A stretch of DNA of 64,000 bases from Blastocystis sp. Blastoise (lineage: Eukaryota > Sar > Bigyra > Opalinata > Blastocystidae), in contig JBBPEB010000025.1 of NCBI GenBank assembly GCA_039096225.1, forward strand, positions 1-64,000. The letters are read 5' to 3'. The notes beneath the pieces are model-generated. The model worked only from the letters and a program-made list of their open reading frames with translations, was not told the origin of the DNA and ran no database searches. Position 1 is the stretch's first letter. The number at the start of each line of letters is the position of its first letter. A program made the translations under genes and the position numbers. This document shows positions 26,286 to 39,600 of the stretch, one piece after another.

Positions 26286-28314
26286 AAAATAATAATGAAC
26301 ATGAAAACATAATTATTACATTATTACTAACATACATGCTAGAAAATATATTTATATAAAACTTGATGAAATATTACGTTATAAATATATATATACATTT
26401 CTTTTTTAGTTTTTGGTAGGATTTGCTGGTTCCTTTTAACAGTTTTCTTTTATATTCTTAGACATAAGATATCGGATACTAATTTATCTCATCACTTTTT
26501 GACAGACTATTCATAATAATAGAATAAGAATCTCTCAATATCATATGAATGATTGACTCAACATAGTTATATTGATCTTCAAATGTAACTCAATATGTTT
26601 GAATAGCAATAGTATATATTACCTAATGAAGTAGTCATAAAGAACTGTATATCAGTAATAGTTTAAAGAGTTACCAATATAAATGAAAAATCTAAAGACA
26701 ACAGCATACTCAAGAAAAACCGTAAATCAAATATATAATGTGTTCTAATAGAAAGAATAGATAATAGATAATAACATGTATAAGAAAATAAACAATAGAT
26801 ACCATTAGATCTTAATATAACGACTGAGATTTGGCAAAACAACAACGATTACATTAATATACTAAATTCTATATATAAAAGAATAATTTTTAAAATAACA
26901 CAATAATATATATTGATATATATACTACCACATTGTACGAGTCTGGAAATCATGACTAGTTTTCAGGGAATGTATAACAGAAATTGAAGAGTAATAGAAA
27001 TATAGAAAGGTAGCATTCACGGTAGAAGAAGTCGTTTTTATATATTTATAAGAATATATAATAGTAAGTGATTTTCAATATTATTAAACAATATTGTAGC
27101 ATTGATGTGTAACATTAGTATTTATTACGAAGACTGAGAAAACGTATACTATGGATATATAAACGATACATTAATACTAATATTTATATATAACATATAT
27201 ATAATATATATACGTTTTATTTCTATCCCATTTAATTTGAAGATACTGATTTTATTATTCGTTTATATATACATCTATTCATGTTGATAAATAATATATA
27301 GTTAAATATATATATATAAATATATATATGTATATATATGTATATAGAAGTTTTGTCTTTACTATTAGAAAGTTAAAGAGTCGATTATGAAGATATAAAT
27401 ACATACTTATGAAGGGAAGAAATGGATTGAAGATATTCAAATGATAGATTTGTAACAATATAATATTATATATAAAAAGTACAGTTCCTAAATATGGACA
27501 AACCAATATTGAGTTCTAAATTCAATAGTAATAATAGAAGCCATTAAATACATCATTAAAACTTTTACTGCAATTTAAAGAGATAATTCTACGAATCTTT
27601 ATAAAACTAGATCATTTCTGTATTCTTAAAAAATATCAAACATTTTAAATTGATTCTGTTTCTATATTTAAATAACATTAAAAAAATATATACATGAATA
27701 CAAATATCATTATAAATAATAATACGAATGAAATATTATTATATTATATACAATTATTTCATTAACACTGTATATAAGAACAAAAGCATCATGTAAAATT
27801 CTATAAAAAAAATTTATGAATTAATTAAATAAATGTAGATAAATAAATAATAAATAAAAGATAACCAAAATTATTAAATGTAAGAATATGATATAAAATG
27901 AAAATAAGCTAATCAATAAAACATACCATAGTACTTTCAATAAATGCCAAGTAATTGTTTTTTTCATATCAAATATCCAATCAAGGTATCATCAAAATAA
28001 ATCAAATAGACACTATTTCACGACGTCGCTCAACTTCTTTAATGTGTAATAATGTAATACAAGAATAAATGGTTGATACTAATTAAGAAATTCATTAATT
28101 ATTTAGACAGCTATATTATTACAGTAATGTAGTATAAGCAAATAGAAAAATTAATACTGAAATGTAAATTTTCTATGTATTATACATGAAAAAGTAAAAT
28201 AAAATATGTGTATTTCAAAAATATATTATTCATTGATGTATCCAGTTAAATTGAATCTTCACAACAATTGCTGCTTTCTTGTATGATCATTTGCTTAAAG
28301 ATATTGTCTTAAAA

Positions 28315-28336
28315 ACAAAACACACTTGTGTTTTGT
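28315..28336. repeat. 22-nt near-perfect palindrome
   Basis: ACAAAACACA, a 2-nt centre, then TGTGTTTTGT: ten base pairs of stem. A related motif on the opposite strand near 28712-28735 (CACAAACTTGTG then a T run) could make these the two ends of a MITE of roughly 425 bp; no target duplication was found. Confidence 0.5.
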
Positions 28337-31300
28337 TATGTGTTTTGTAGTGTTTTTGCAATATTTATACTGATATGAAATCGTCGTCATCGATTCAGAG
28401 TTAAACCTTACTGTTGTTAACAATACTAGAAACACTCTACCAAATAGAATCAGATCAAACTATACCATATTTGGCTTATGTTTACATTAATATGTATTCA
28501 CTACAAACAAATCTATTGCGGATATAAATTTATAAACTTGAAAATTTCATCTTTTCAATCATTATATTAAATTAACAAATGTAGTATTGTTCTTTTTGAT
28601 TTATTATTTATCTCCAACATTTTCAGATGCTACAGAGTATTTTATCAATAACAAAATATGTTTTTGTTATTCATGAAAAAACATAATGTCTAAATTTTTT
28701 TCATGTGTTTCACAAACTTGTGTTTTTTAAAATCTACTTTTGGATTGGAGAATATATCATAGTGCATTGATTATATATATATATAGAAAACTATTCATAT
28801 TATATTGTTTTCAAGAATGAAACAAATAAGAAAGGTTTAGATTATTCTTAAGCTCAAACGACTATTTTTAGCAATCTTTTCATTGTATTTCCTATGAGTT
28901 TATTATCTATTTCGTTTTATAATATTAGGATGGACAAAAGACATAAGATATAATCATTTAAAATACTTAAATTTATTTACAAATAAACAATACAAGAAGT
29001 ACTATAATGGAATAGAAATTCTATTAACTCATATCGTTTAATATCTACTGTAAATATATATACAATTCTTAGAACTGTAACAATATCAATATGTAAATAA
29101 TCAGTAAACATTTTACAGATATTATGTTCTTATTGAATAATTAGAAATAATAAATATATTTTTATACAAACTGTATATAAATGAAAATCTATAGATACTA
29201 TTATTATATTATTAATGAGATAATTGATAGAGACAATAAGAACTTTGCATTTATATTTTATATGATTTATACATAATGAACAATCATATTGACTTTCTTT
29301 ACAACTTGAATAGACTAAAGGAGAAAAATGCTAACTTTGTCTAATTCTTTTACAACTAGAAAAAGTCGATCGTTGCATTTCTTTAATTCAAAGAAATCTA
29401 ATTTTTTTCAATAAGACAGAAATAAATTTATTTGAAATATTTCCTTTTTTATAGCATATAGTAAAGATATAATTTTTTACTAAAATGAATTAAAATGAAC
29501 CATCAACAAAAAGTAAACATATATATATTAGTTAACATATCATATAGTAGCAAAAGATTTATTAATAACTCATAAATATATGTATTACTACCTTTTTTGT
29601 ACCATTATTTGTTGAATGTATATGTAGATAAGATACAAATGACAATAATACTGAATAATAGCACAAAAATATAATTTAAAAGGAAAAGAAGGAGAAATTA
29701 AATTGAATTTATTTTAATGTTTTATCTCTACTCTGTTATACATAATTAAATAATAAAAACCGGAATGTAAGAATATATAAGACTAGTAATATATATGTTG
29801 AAGAAAGCATCGATTCTGTTTAAATAATAGCATGATTATTGTAGCATCAATAAGTATATTAATCAGTAATCTTAACAAAAAAAGCAGAAGTAAGAAAAGA
29901 ACAAGTAACTATTTAAGTATTATAAGCAAAACTAATAAATAAACTAAAATATGTAGATGTTGAACAATACAAATGCAAAGCGAAGAATTAGTAGTAGTAA
30001 ATGATGATGACACATAAATAATAGTAGTTATCTAATTAGAAAAATATTAAAAATGTTTCAAGTATAACATACTCTGAGGATAAGAAGAGATTCAGAAGAT
30101 TCAAATTTAATTAATATAATACAAGTATGATGAGAAGTAGTGTGGTAATTCTATATATAGCATTACTGTTATGAATTTTAATGGTGGAGCATCAATAGAA
30201 TAATAATAATTTATGAAATAGGAATAAAAATGTAAACAAAAAGGAGAAGTATAACAAGAGTAATATTAGTTATGTAAAAATTTGCTTTAATAACCCAATT
30301 ATAATATAATATTAAAACATAAAAATGAAGTATTAGTATTTGCTATAGAAGATATTGTTTATTTAGGTAACAAAAATATTTCAAATAATTGTTTTTATAT
30401 TAATAAAAGTTGAAATAGTTAATCTTTTCTACGTTATATATGCATATGTAAACGAATATACACAATTATATATTAATTAAGGCAATAGAGATAACTATAT
30501 GAATGTTTATTGTTTAATATAAATAGTAAGAGAATGAGTAATAGAAAGATATAATTAAACATCTAAATATTATATCATTAATGTTATTAGAAGGATTTTT
30601 TGGAATAAAATCAGGTAAATATTATTACTAATAACATAATTAATAATGGTTAAGAAGTAATATTATTTTATAGCCAATAAATATCATGTAGCAATAGTAT
30701 AAATATAATTTGTAGATAGAACAAAAATATTATTAGATTAATGTAATTTATCGAAAACATTGAGAAGAATATAAAGGAATAGTAGGAATACGATTAACAA
30801 AAGATATTCAAATGGATAGAAAAAGTACTATTACTAGTAATAGTATTCATTTATAAACAATATTTCGACAGTAATAGAAGTGTCAGTAGTAAAAGCAACA
30901 CAAGAATGTTACCTGATCATAATTAGTACAAATATATAGAGCTATAACATGTATTATTTTATGTAGGCGGACTAATATAACAATTACGTGTAGTACTAGG
31001 AATAGTTCAATAAAATCATCCTAGAATGCCAAATGAAGTAAAATATATGAGTGGTTAGCCATTTTAGAAATAACTTTAATCGTTATGTTGGAAATAATCA
31101 GATATATATGTCAATCATTGTATAAGTGGAATTATCCAAATATTTATTACAGTATTATGGTTGAAGTAATAACATAAAACAAATAATACAAATCGAGGAT
31201 ATGAATTTATATCTAGGGGTTTTTGGATTTACATGGCTTTTATAATATAAAGAATAAAAAGAGAATTAGTAAAAGTATCACACGAGAGAAACTAGTTGTA

Positions 31301-34229
31301 GTAAGAGTAAAAGCATATGCATTCAAAGAAAATACAAATGATCCAATTATTAAGGCACATCAAATTAATAATAGATATAGAAGATTATTATGATTAGTAT
31401 AAACACAAAAAATTATTATCCATTAGAGAAGGAAGTACTCAATAATAAATAAATTGTTTAAAGAATAGTTGAAGCAATAATATGGCAGTTATAGAAGTAG
31501 AAGAAGTATAAATAAACAAATCTAATCTTATAAAAAAATATATGTATATATATAAATATATCATAATAGAATAATAATAGGAATATTGGCTATTTAAATA
31601 GTAGCAAAGATAGAATAATAGATTGAAGACTGGTAGTTTACTGTTATCAAAATTCAGTAATACGATATATTGTACAAATATAGAAGATATAAAATAGGTA
31701 CAAATCCATAATTAAGTAGACATTTTCATGAGAACCAACAAATGTAAGAAAACAATAAACCAATATAAGCAGTATATAATATTACAAATAAATAAATCAG
31801 TAGAATCAATACAACTAATAAAAGGACTTTCATAATAAACAATAATAGCTAATACTAATAACTGAAGATAAAACTTACTATATATAAAATTGTATATAAA
31901 TGCATACATATGTATATATGTATATATGTGTCAAAATATAAATATATGTTTATATATATGTTTATATACATTTCATAATTATTACTTTCTTCGTTGAATT
32001 AAACTCTACAAAATGTTCATCATCCTTTATTCACAATTTTGAAATAATTACCATGGTTTATTTACAAATAAATGTTCATAGCCACTATATGCAACCTCAT
32101 CTATATAAAAAGAAAATAGTTATATTATTAATACATATGTATTTACATAATTAGTGTGTACCTAGAACAATGTATTATACATATATTTGCTCAATCATAA
32201 TAAGTACTATGATTCACATAAAAATGTCTGAAACAGACTCATGAATAGAATCAGATAAAATAAGGAACGATTGAACAAAACCTAGTTAATAATATAATAG
32301 ACAATATGTATATATATAAGATACTTTCATAACACATATTACGATCATAATTCCTAATCTGTTTATTTCCATAAAATAATACACTAGTTCCACATATTGA
32401 ATAATTTGAAAATTCTTTCATTCATTGATACAATGTAAAAACCAAAATTGTATAGATCATAGAGATTGTTCAAGATCATTGAAACACTTTATATACAGCA
32501 AAAGTAGATAAATTCATAAATAATAAGATGATAAAATAATAAAATCAAAAGAAATGTGTTAATGTCAACCAAAACTTTAACCTAATATAACATAAAACAG
32601 TCAACAATGTTAGTATTTAATAAATAAAATAAGAGTATAACTGAAATACAACAAAGAAGAAAAAATAATTTATAATTATATACGGAATGTGAATAACAAT
32701 AATAACTTCCTATATCGTTAACATCTGAATTGTTGACCAACCAAGAAAAAGTAAAGAAACTTTTGAAATATTGATATCTTAATTCATTGACTTAGTGAGT
32801 ATTCATAATTACAAAGAGACCAACAATCAAGACTACGAAGAATGAATTCTAAACTATAGTAGAACACATTTCTGTATATAAAAGACAAATCAAAAGAAAA
32901 ATCAAAATCAGCTTTCTTTTTTAAATTTTTTGACTCAATTCTTGTTTTCTTTGCCATCTATTTATTATTTGAAATATGCACATATTTAGTAATGTGTGTT
33001 GTATTGAATGTAACCGATTTATTTTTGGTTACTATATTTGTTGAGAAGAGTTGATTCAATTCATTCCATTTTTTTTAAAGTAACACAATGATCATATTGC
33101 ATGCTTCTTACATATTCTGTGTACTTTCCGCACTCATAGAAAGCTATCATTCTTCAAATGATTATCAACACTTCTACATGAATTTCAGAAACAACTAGTC
33201 TATGCAAATATTTCTTGTCATACTTATGGATATGACTGTAAGAGCTAATATGTATCATAAAAAGTCTTATTGAATTATTATTAGAATAATCATGTCACAA
33301 TGTGCTGAATGTATTTTCTTTATGTATTGTTGTGATTGCAAATAATGTTTCTTTATCATTCAGAGTCACACTGTAATGAATTATAGATATTTAATTATTT
33401 TAATAAGTAATTGTAATAATTAAAGAATTCTTTTTTCCTTATATGTATTATTTTTACTTGTTTCATAATTTTTATAAACGACATAAACAGTATATAGAAT
33501 ACAAAGAATAATAATTATTAATTAATTAACCTATTTAAAAAACAAAATAGCACCATACTAGAGTGTCATTATGGGAATTTTTTTTAAAGAAATCCTAATT
33601 AATTTATTAAAATTTATTTATCTCTTTTTATCATTTTATTTTATTTTATTTTAATTTTTTATGTTCAGATAAACTAGATATATCATATGTGACTCATTTA
33701 TATGATAATTCTTATTTTACAAGTCACCTAACACATTTACTGATTTTGAGGTAAATATTATTATATAAACTCATTGAGTTGCTAATCAGACTTGAAATGA
33801 TAGCGTAAACAATAGTATAATTGTATAAATATTCAAAAATTAATATTTAAAAAGTTGACTGAATTACGACTCCTGTCTATTTGTTTTCAATAATAGAAAT
33901 AACTGTCACATTACAGATAGTTGTCTATACATAAGTATATAATTAACAAACAACAACTCTTACTTGCCTAATTGACTGATTATAAAAAGCCTTTAAAAGT
34001 GACTTATTTTTGCCTTTCTATGCCTCAGACACCACATTAAGTCATTATTATGTGTTTATTGTCTAAAAGGACTCTAAATGAAAATTCATTAATTAAACTT
34101 TTATCAAAAATTTCTCTAAGTCAGTGAAAAAGAGTCAACCTTTTGCATTTTTTGAATTTAAAAAAAATATTAGGTTATCCCCATGGGAAATACACCTTTT
34201 TGACTGAAAAAAAAATACCAAATTTCTTC

Positions 34230-34242
34230 GTGCCTACTAGTG
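34230..34242 (-). repeat. Terminal inverted repeat, right end of element 1
   Basis: Minus strand reads CACTAGTAGGCAC from 34242. It is followed on the plus strand by AAT (34243-34245). Confidence 0.8.
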
Positions 34243-34245
34243 AAT
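34243..34245. repeat. Target site duplication AAT, right copy (element 1)
   Basis: Matches the AAT at 5388-5390. One copy belongs to the original BTB-TLDc exon. Confidence 0.75.
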
Positions 34246-34335
34246 CAAATCACCAATCAGTCTTTCAAAATGAATTACATCCTTCTGAACATCACCAATC
34301 TTATTACCATCAAATTCTACCTTCTCTTTCACCAT
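34246..34335 (-). pseudogene. Detached 5' end of the BTB-TLDc gene (start codon and codons 1-30)
   Basis: ATG at 34335 on the minus strand, followed by 30 codons (begins MVKEKVEFDGNKIG, ends HFERLIGDL) up to the AAT duplication at 34243. The frame continues exactly into the BTB-TLDc exon at 5390 (ATT GGT ATT TTA) when element 1 and one AAT are removed. An in-frame stop lies upstream in a T-rich leader with no other ATG, so this is the likely start. As it stands the fragment is cut off by the transposon end and would read into it. Confidence 0.8.
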
Positions 34336-34339
34336 TCTT

Positions 34340-36659
34340 AATAATAAAAAGAATAAAAGAAATATGAAAATTTTTTTTTAATTAAAATTGTGGAAAAAAG
34401 TTTTCGTGTGAATAAACGAAACATAAAGTTAATTGAAACAATTATTCATGATTATTTTTGTCGAACAATTTTCGGAGATTTTTCTCTATTATTTATATAC
34501 TTTTCCGAAATAATGCATTATTTCTTTTTCAAGCCCAATTTTTACTTTTTATTTCAAATAGAATTTCAATATATGTTATTGCCAACGTTGTGAATTTGTT
34601 TTAATTAATAATACCACTAATCAGTCATAATTGTATATATCAAATTATCAAAGTGAAGTATATACAGGTTTATACTATTATAATAATATATGTCATTAGT
34701 TTTATCATCAAATGAATACACATTTGTTAAAAAAAGTATACTTTTTAAGCTCAAATGAAAACAAATCAACAGTTTCAGTTCTTTAAATATGCATCTAGAT
34801 TTCTGAAGAAGTTGATTTATATATCGTTATTTACAAAATAATTACCGACAGAGCTTAATTCGTTTATTCTAAAGTTACACTTGCCTTAAAGACATCTAAT
34901 TTCTATCAATTAGCGTTATTTATCTATTATTATGTACTTTAAAGTCACAATTATTAATTTATATTATTTAAAAATAGTTTTTCTAAGTATATGAGATAAA
35001 ACATGTCTTTAACGAGAATAACTAATATGAAAAAAACTTATATATAATATCAAATAGAATTAAATCAATACTATTTTCCTTGACTAGAACATATTTTTTA
35101 TTTGCTATTAATAATTCTTATTTTACATATACGTTTATCTCTAGATTTTTATGTAATATTCATAAGTATATAAAACAAAATTAATATCTATAAATATATC
35201 AAAGTATTAGTATTATTATAGAATATGTACTCAAAAAGACAACTAATATAATGTATGTCTCTTATTTACCAAAATATAAGCTAATATTCAATTCTTTAGA
35301 TTAAGAACTTTATATAATAAATACTTTTAAACTATAGTTAATTATTATATAAAATATTTATATTATTATTCTTTTATTATTATATATTTCAATGTAATAT
35401 TTACTAATTCTCTCATTATTTTTATAAAAATATACATATACTATTTTATACTTATCAATAAGACTAGCCTATTTTATGATATCAAATATATGTATACTTT
35501 CTGTACAAGTAAACAAGACTATAAAATAAATTAATTACAACTTTAATCTACATAATTTACACGTTTCTAAACGTTACAAGATTTATGGTGAGGATATATG
35601 GAGTATTTAGAGTCCTATTTACTACAGCTGAATATATAGTTGACTAATTCTTTCTGTGAAAAACTAAATAAAGAAAAATTACAAAACTCTGTGATGTTTG
35701 TATAACTACAAAGAAATCTTTTGGAAACCTCTGTAATAAAACTATAATAAATAGTTAATATATACAAAAGAATGATATCTGAGAAAAAGAAACAAAAAAT
35801 ATAATAGTACTCTTCTTTCTTTAACAGAAAATATCAATCTCTTTCCACATCACTAGGAATTGTACAGTGATCTGTATCATCAAAAATTGATGAAAATGTT
35901 TTTTTGTCTTGACATTTCAATATAACTTTTTTAACAAATAAAGTATCTTTATATATGATAGTCAATTATTGTCAAGAAAAATATGATAAATGAAAGGAAG
36001 ATTTTGAGTGAGATAAAGATTTATTGACAGAATAATGTGACTACTATCATAGAAACTATCACAAAAAGTCTTTTTATATGTTCGAAATCTAGTTTTGAAT
36101 TACTATTTGTAAAAATTCATTATATACTGATCATTTTTGCTAACATGCTGTTTTAAACAAAACATTAATATGAACGAGAACGATAAAATAATTTTTAGAA
36201 AATAATGAAAATATATATAATTATATTTAAAACATATTGAATTTAAAATAAGAAGAATGAATTTATATTTACATATTAAGATTAATATATATATAGAATT
36301 AAAAAGACTAAGTATTCTACATTTACAAATATTTGAATATATAAAAAGGATATTATATGAAAGATAAGAAGAGTTTTATTTTTAGTTTTATGAGAGAGAA
36401 AGTATGGAGATATAGGATATGAGATGATTAAAAAATAATAAAATAAATAAAATCATTTTTTTTATATACAGGCATTATATACAATAAGCGTTAGACACTA
36501 ATAAGAAAACTATAAATATGAATTATATTAAAAAGAAAAAATACATATAGACAAGTCGATATGAAATAGAAAAAAAAATTTAAAAGGAAATAATCTATGA
36601 TATGTAATAAATTTTAAAGTATAATATATAAATATATATATAATATCAAATATTAAAAA
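34340..36659. other. AT-rich intergenic stretch
   Basis: Between the BTB-TLDc start and the end of the giant gene. It should hold the BTB-TLDc promoter next to 34340. Open frames here lack an ATG start and a neighbouring splice signal (for example 34390-34593), so I call no gene. Confidence 0.45.
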
Positions 36660-39600
36660 TTAAAGTGAACGAAGTCTTCGTTTATTAGCATTAACAATAT
36701 GAATAGAATTAGGTTCAAGAGTAATAGTAGTATCACTATAGATCATTCCTTTGTTTTTAATAAAGAATGATTTGAGTGGATCTTCTAAAGATGATAATAT
36801 ATCAACAGTAGTATCAGTATAAGAAGTAGGAACAGAAGCACGAATAGTAAAAGAAGTCCTAACATCTAAATTATCATTATTATATTCATGGAAATTATAA
36901 ACATCCATAGAATAATAGAGTTGTTTTGTAGTTTGAAGAATATATCTCTTAAGAAGAATCTTGATTTCACAAGTAAATTCTTGCATAAATATATCAGAAG
37001 CAGAATAAGTAATATCAATATAGGTAAGATCACTTCCAAAAGGAGGATTAATAGGTTTACATTGATATTGACGTCTAGTATTATAAGAATCATAATGACG
37101 TTGTAAACATCTTTCACTTATTATACCTGTATAACCAGAAGGACATGATTCATAATGATATTCAGTAAGAGACACACTTGATAAATCATCATATTCACAT
37201 ATATCATTAAGAGACTTAGAGTCAATAATACTAGGAACAGAAATATAAATATAATTATGGAAAAGATAAGGATTAGTAGAATGTAAATTATCAATAATAG
37301 AATTAACAGAAACAGGAATATATTTTTCTAATGTTGTTAAACTAATATAATTTGATTCAAAACGGAAATGAAGTGTAACAGTAAATATACCCTATAGATA
37401 TATATTATAGATTTATTATTAAATTAGTGATTTATTATTATACTATAAAAAAATATAAATAAATAAAAAATAATACATACATTTTCAAAAGTATAACTAT
37501 AAGCATAATCACGAATAGATCCTAATTTATAAGCAAAAGAACGAATTACACTTTGAGAAATAAGGAATTCAGCATCACTATCATAATCATATATAGCAAG
37601 ATTATTAAATATATAATTAACATCAATAAGTGAATGACCAGCTTGAATATTCTTATCAACTATAAAAATAATATATTAATATTATAAAGTAAATAAAATA
37701 AATAATAATAATAAATAATAATAAAATAAATAATAAAAAATATACCTAATCCAGAATAATCAGTTTGTTCAAATTGTGGACCATTAATAGTAGAAATACA
37801 ATTCTTAGTAATATAACCTATATTAATATCATTATTAATATATAAAGAAGCTCTATATCCAACAAGTGTTTCAGGCCATATTCCATCTTCATCTATTATA
37901 CTAGAACAACTAGTCTTCTTTATACATTCAGATTCATATACATATTCATCAGATTTACATTCTGTACACATTGTATTACCATTTAATAATTTATTTGTAT
38001 AACCATTTATACATAATTGACATATCTTAGATCCAGATGTAGACCAATATTGACCATAACAACCTGTCATAGTTTCTATAGATCCATCAGGACATATCAT
38101 ACCAGAAGGACAAGTATCACATACTTTTGTTCCATCATCAGGATTTATATATACAGGATATTGACCAGAATTACATTCAGTACAATTATTTTCTATTGTT
38201 TCATCCCATTCACCAGTTATAGAACAGGATAACCATATACCACCTTCATAACAATGCATTCCTGATTTATGACCAGCTGCTGTTTCTGGTATACTAAATT
38301 CTAATTCATGATAATTCACTATCTTTGAAGGACAATATATTTGTTTACATGTATTTATTATTGGAGACCATAAATTATCAGATAAACAATTACGAATTAT
38401 ACTACCAGAATAACCATCTTCACATTTTAAGGATACTGATCCACCTACACTTGTATCAGGGAATATATAACCATTCTCTTCTATAGAATTACAATAAGCA
38501 GAACTACTTACTATTGATATTATTACATCTATACTACCACCTTCATTTCTTAAAGTAATTGTATAAGATGATAAAGGAATAATAACAGTAGGAGTACCAC
38601 TTATCATACCTGTATGAATATCAAAAATAAGATTCGAAGGTAAAGAAGGAGTTATAGAAAATTGAACATTTAATCCTTTATAAGTAGGAATAAGTGGAGT
38701 CATAGGTGTATTAATAGGAATAGAAATTTGATTTTGAGGATAAGAAACATCATAAGGAGCACGTAATTCACATGAATCTTCTATAATAGATCCCCATGTA
38801 GCAGGATATACATTATTACATATACGATGAGAATTACCTATATAATACATAGGATCATTACAATTTATAATACTTTCTTCTCCAGCAATAGTTTTAGGCC
38901 ACATACCATCACTTTCACAATATAATTCATTTATAGTTATGGATATAGTAAATGAATCATTATAAGGTTCAGATAAAGATATAGTATATATAGTAGTATC
39001 AAGTATAGTAGTAGAAGAACCAGAAATAATAGCAGTATGAGTATCAAATGAAAGTCCATTAGGTAATAAAGGACTAATAGTAAATGATTGAATAGGTTTA
39101 GAACAAGGAATATCATATATAGGCATAGATTCTAATCTACTTATACTAAATATATTTTGAGAAGGAATACAAGATACAGTTGGTATATAACAATGATTTT
39201 CTACAGATTCCCATATACCTTCTGAATTACATTTTCTTATATAAACACCTTCATAAGGAGTAGAACAGGAAATACTCATACTTGTATTAATATCAATAGA
39301 ATTCCATTCTAAATTATAAACAGAATCTATATCAGTCATACATTGCTTTATAGAACATGTATTAATAGTATTAGACCATGTACCATCTAAATTACATTTC
39401 TTTGTTATACTACCTTCTAATCCTTCATCACATGATTTAGTTACTGTTGTATTTGTAGGAGTAATATCCCATATAACATCATCTTCAATTATACTATTAC
39501 ATGTATTTCTAGTACATGTATTTATAATTTCACTCCAATAACTATTATCATTATCTATACATTCACGAGATATTATACCATTATATAATTCATTTTCAGG

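Larger units (their letters stand above)
25409..34230. other. Gene-poor, purine-rich arm of element 1
   Basis: 8.8 kb with no supported gene. The plus strand is A/G-rich over about 29600-31700 (words such as AGTAGTAATAG), the reverse of the pyrimidine-rich arm of element 2. It contains a minisatellite at 25524-26285 and a 22-nt palindrome at 28315-28336. Part of 32900-34200 is less AT-biased, with repeated GACTC/GAGTC-like words near the transposon end. ORFs here are short and driven by AT repeats. Confidence 0.5.
5391..34242. mobile_element. CACTA/EnSpm-like DNA transposon, element 1, holding a nested second element
   Basis: The ends are inverted copies of CACTAGTAGGCA (5391-5402 and 34242-34231) flanked by AAT duplications. 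The span is 28,852 bp; without element 2 and its duplication it is about 14.7 kb. It contains gene Y (minus, split), transposase B (plus), a 24-bp minisatellite just inside the left end, a 10/20-bp minisatellite behind B, and a gene-poor arm of about 8.8 kb on the right. Insertion is in the first exon of the host BTB-TLDc gene, in the codon for Ile31, and exact removal restores that frame. CACTA superfamily elements are known for CACTA/G ends, 3-bp duplications and transposases with the motifs seen in B. The assignment to this superfamily is mine from these marks. Confidence 0.85.

Noticed and set aside
26663-31909. Minus-strand ORFs at 26663, 27279 and 31712
   Set aside because: Short, Ile/Tyr/Leu-rich and built from AT repeats in the gene-poor arm; no splice signals or conserved counterpart.
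34143-34593. Plus-strand ORFs of 74 and 67 codons
   Set aside because: The first crosses the transposon end and is antisense to the BTB-TLDc first exon; the second has no ATG and no splice support.
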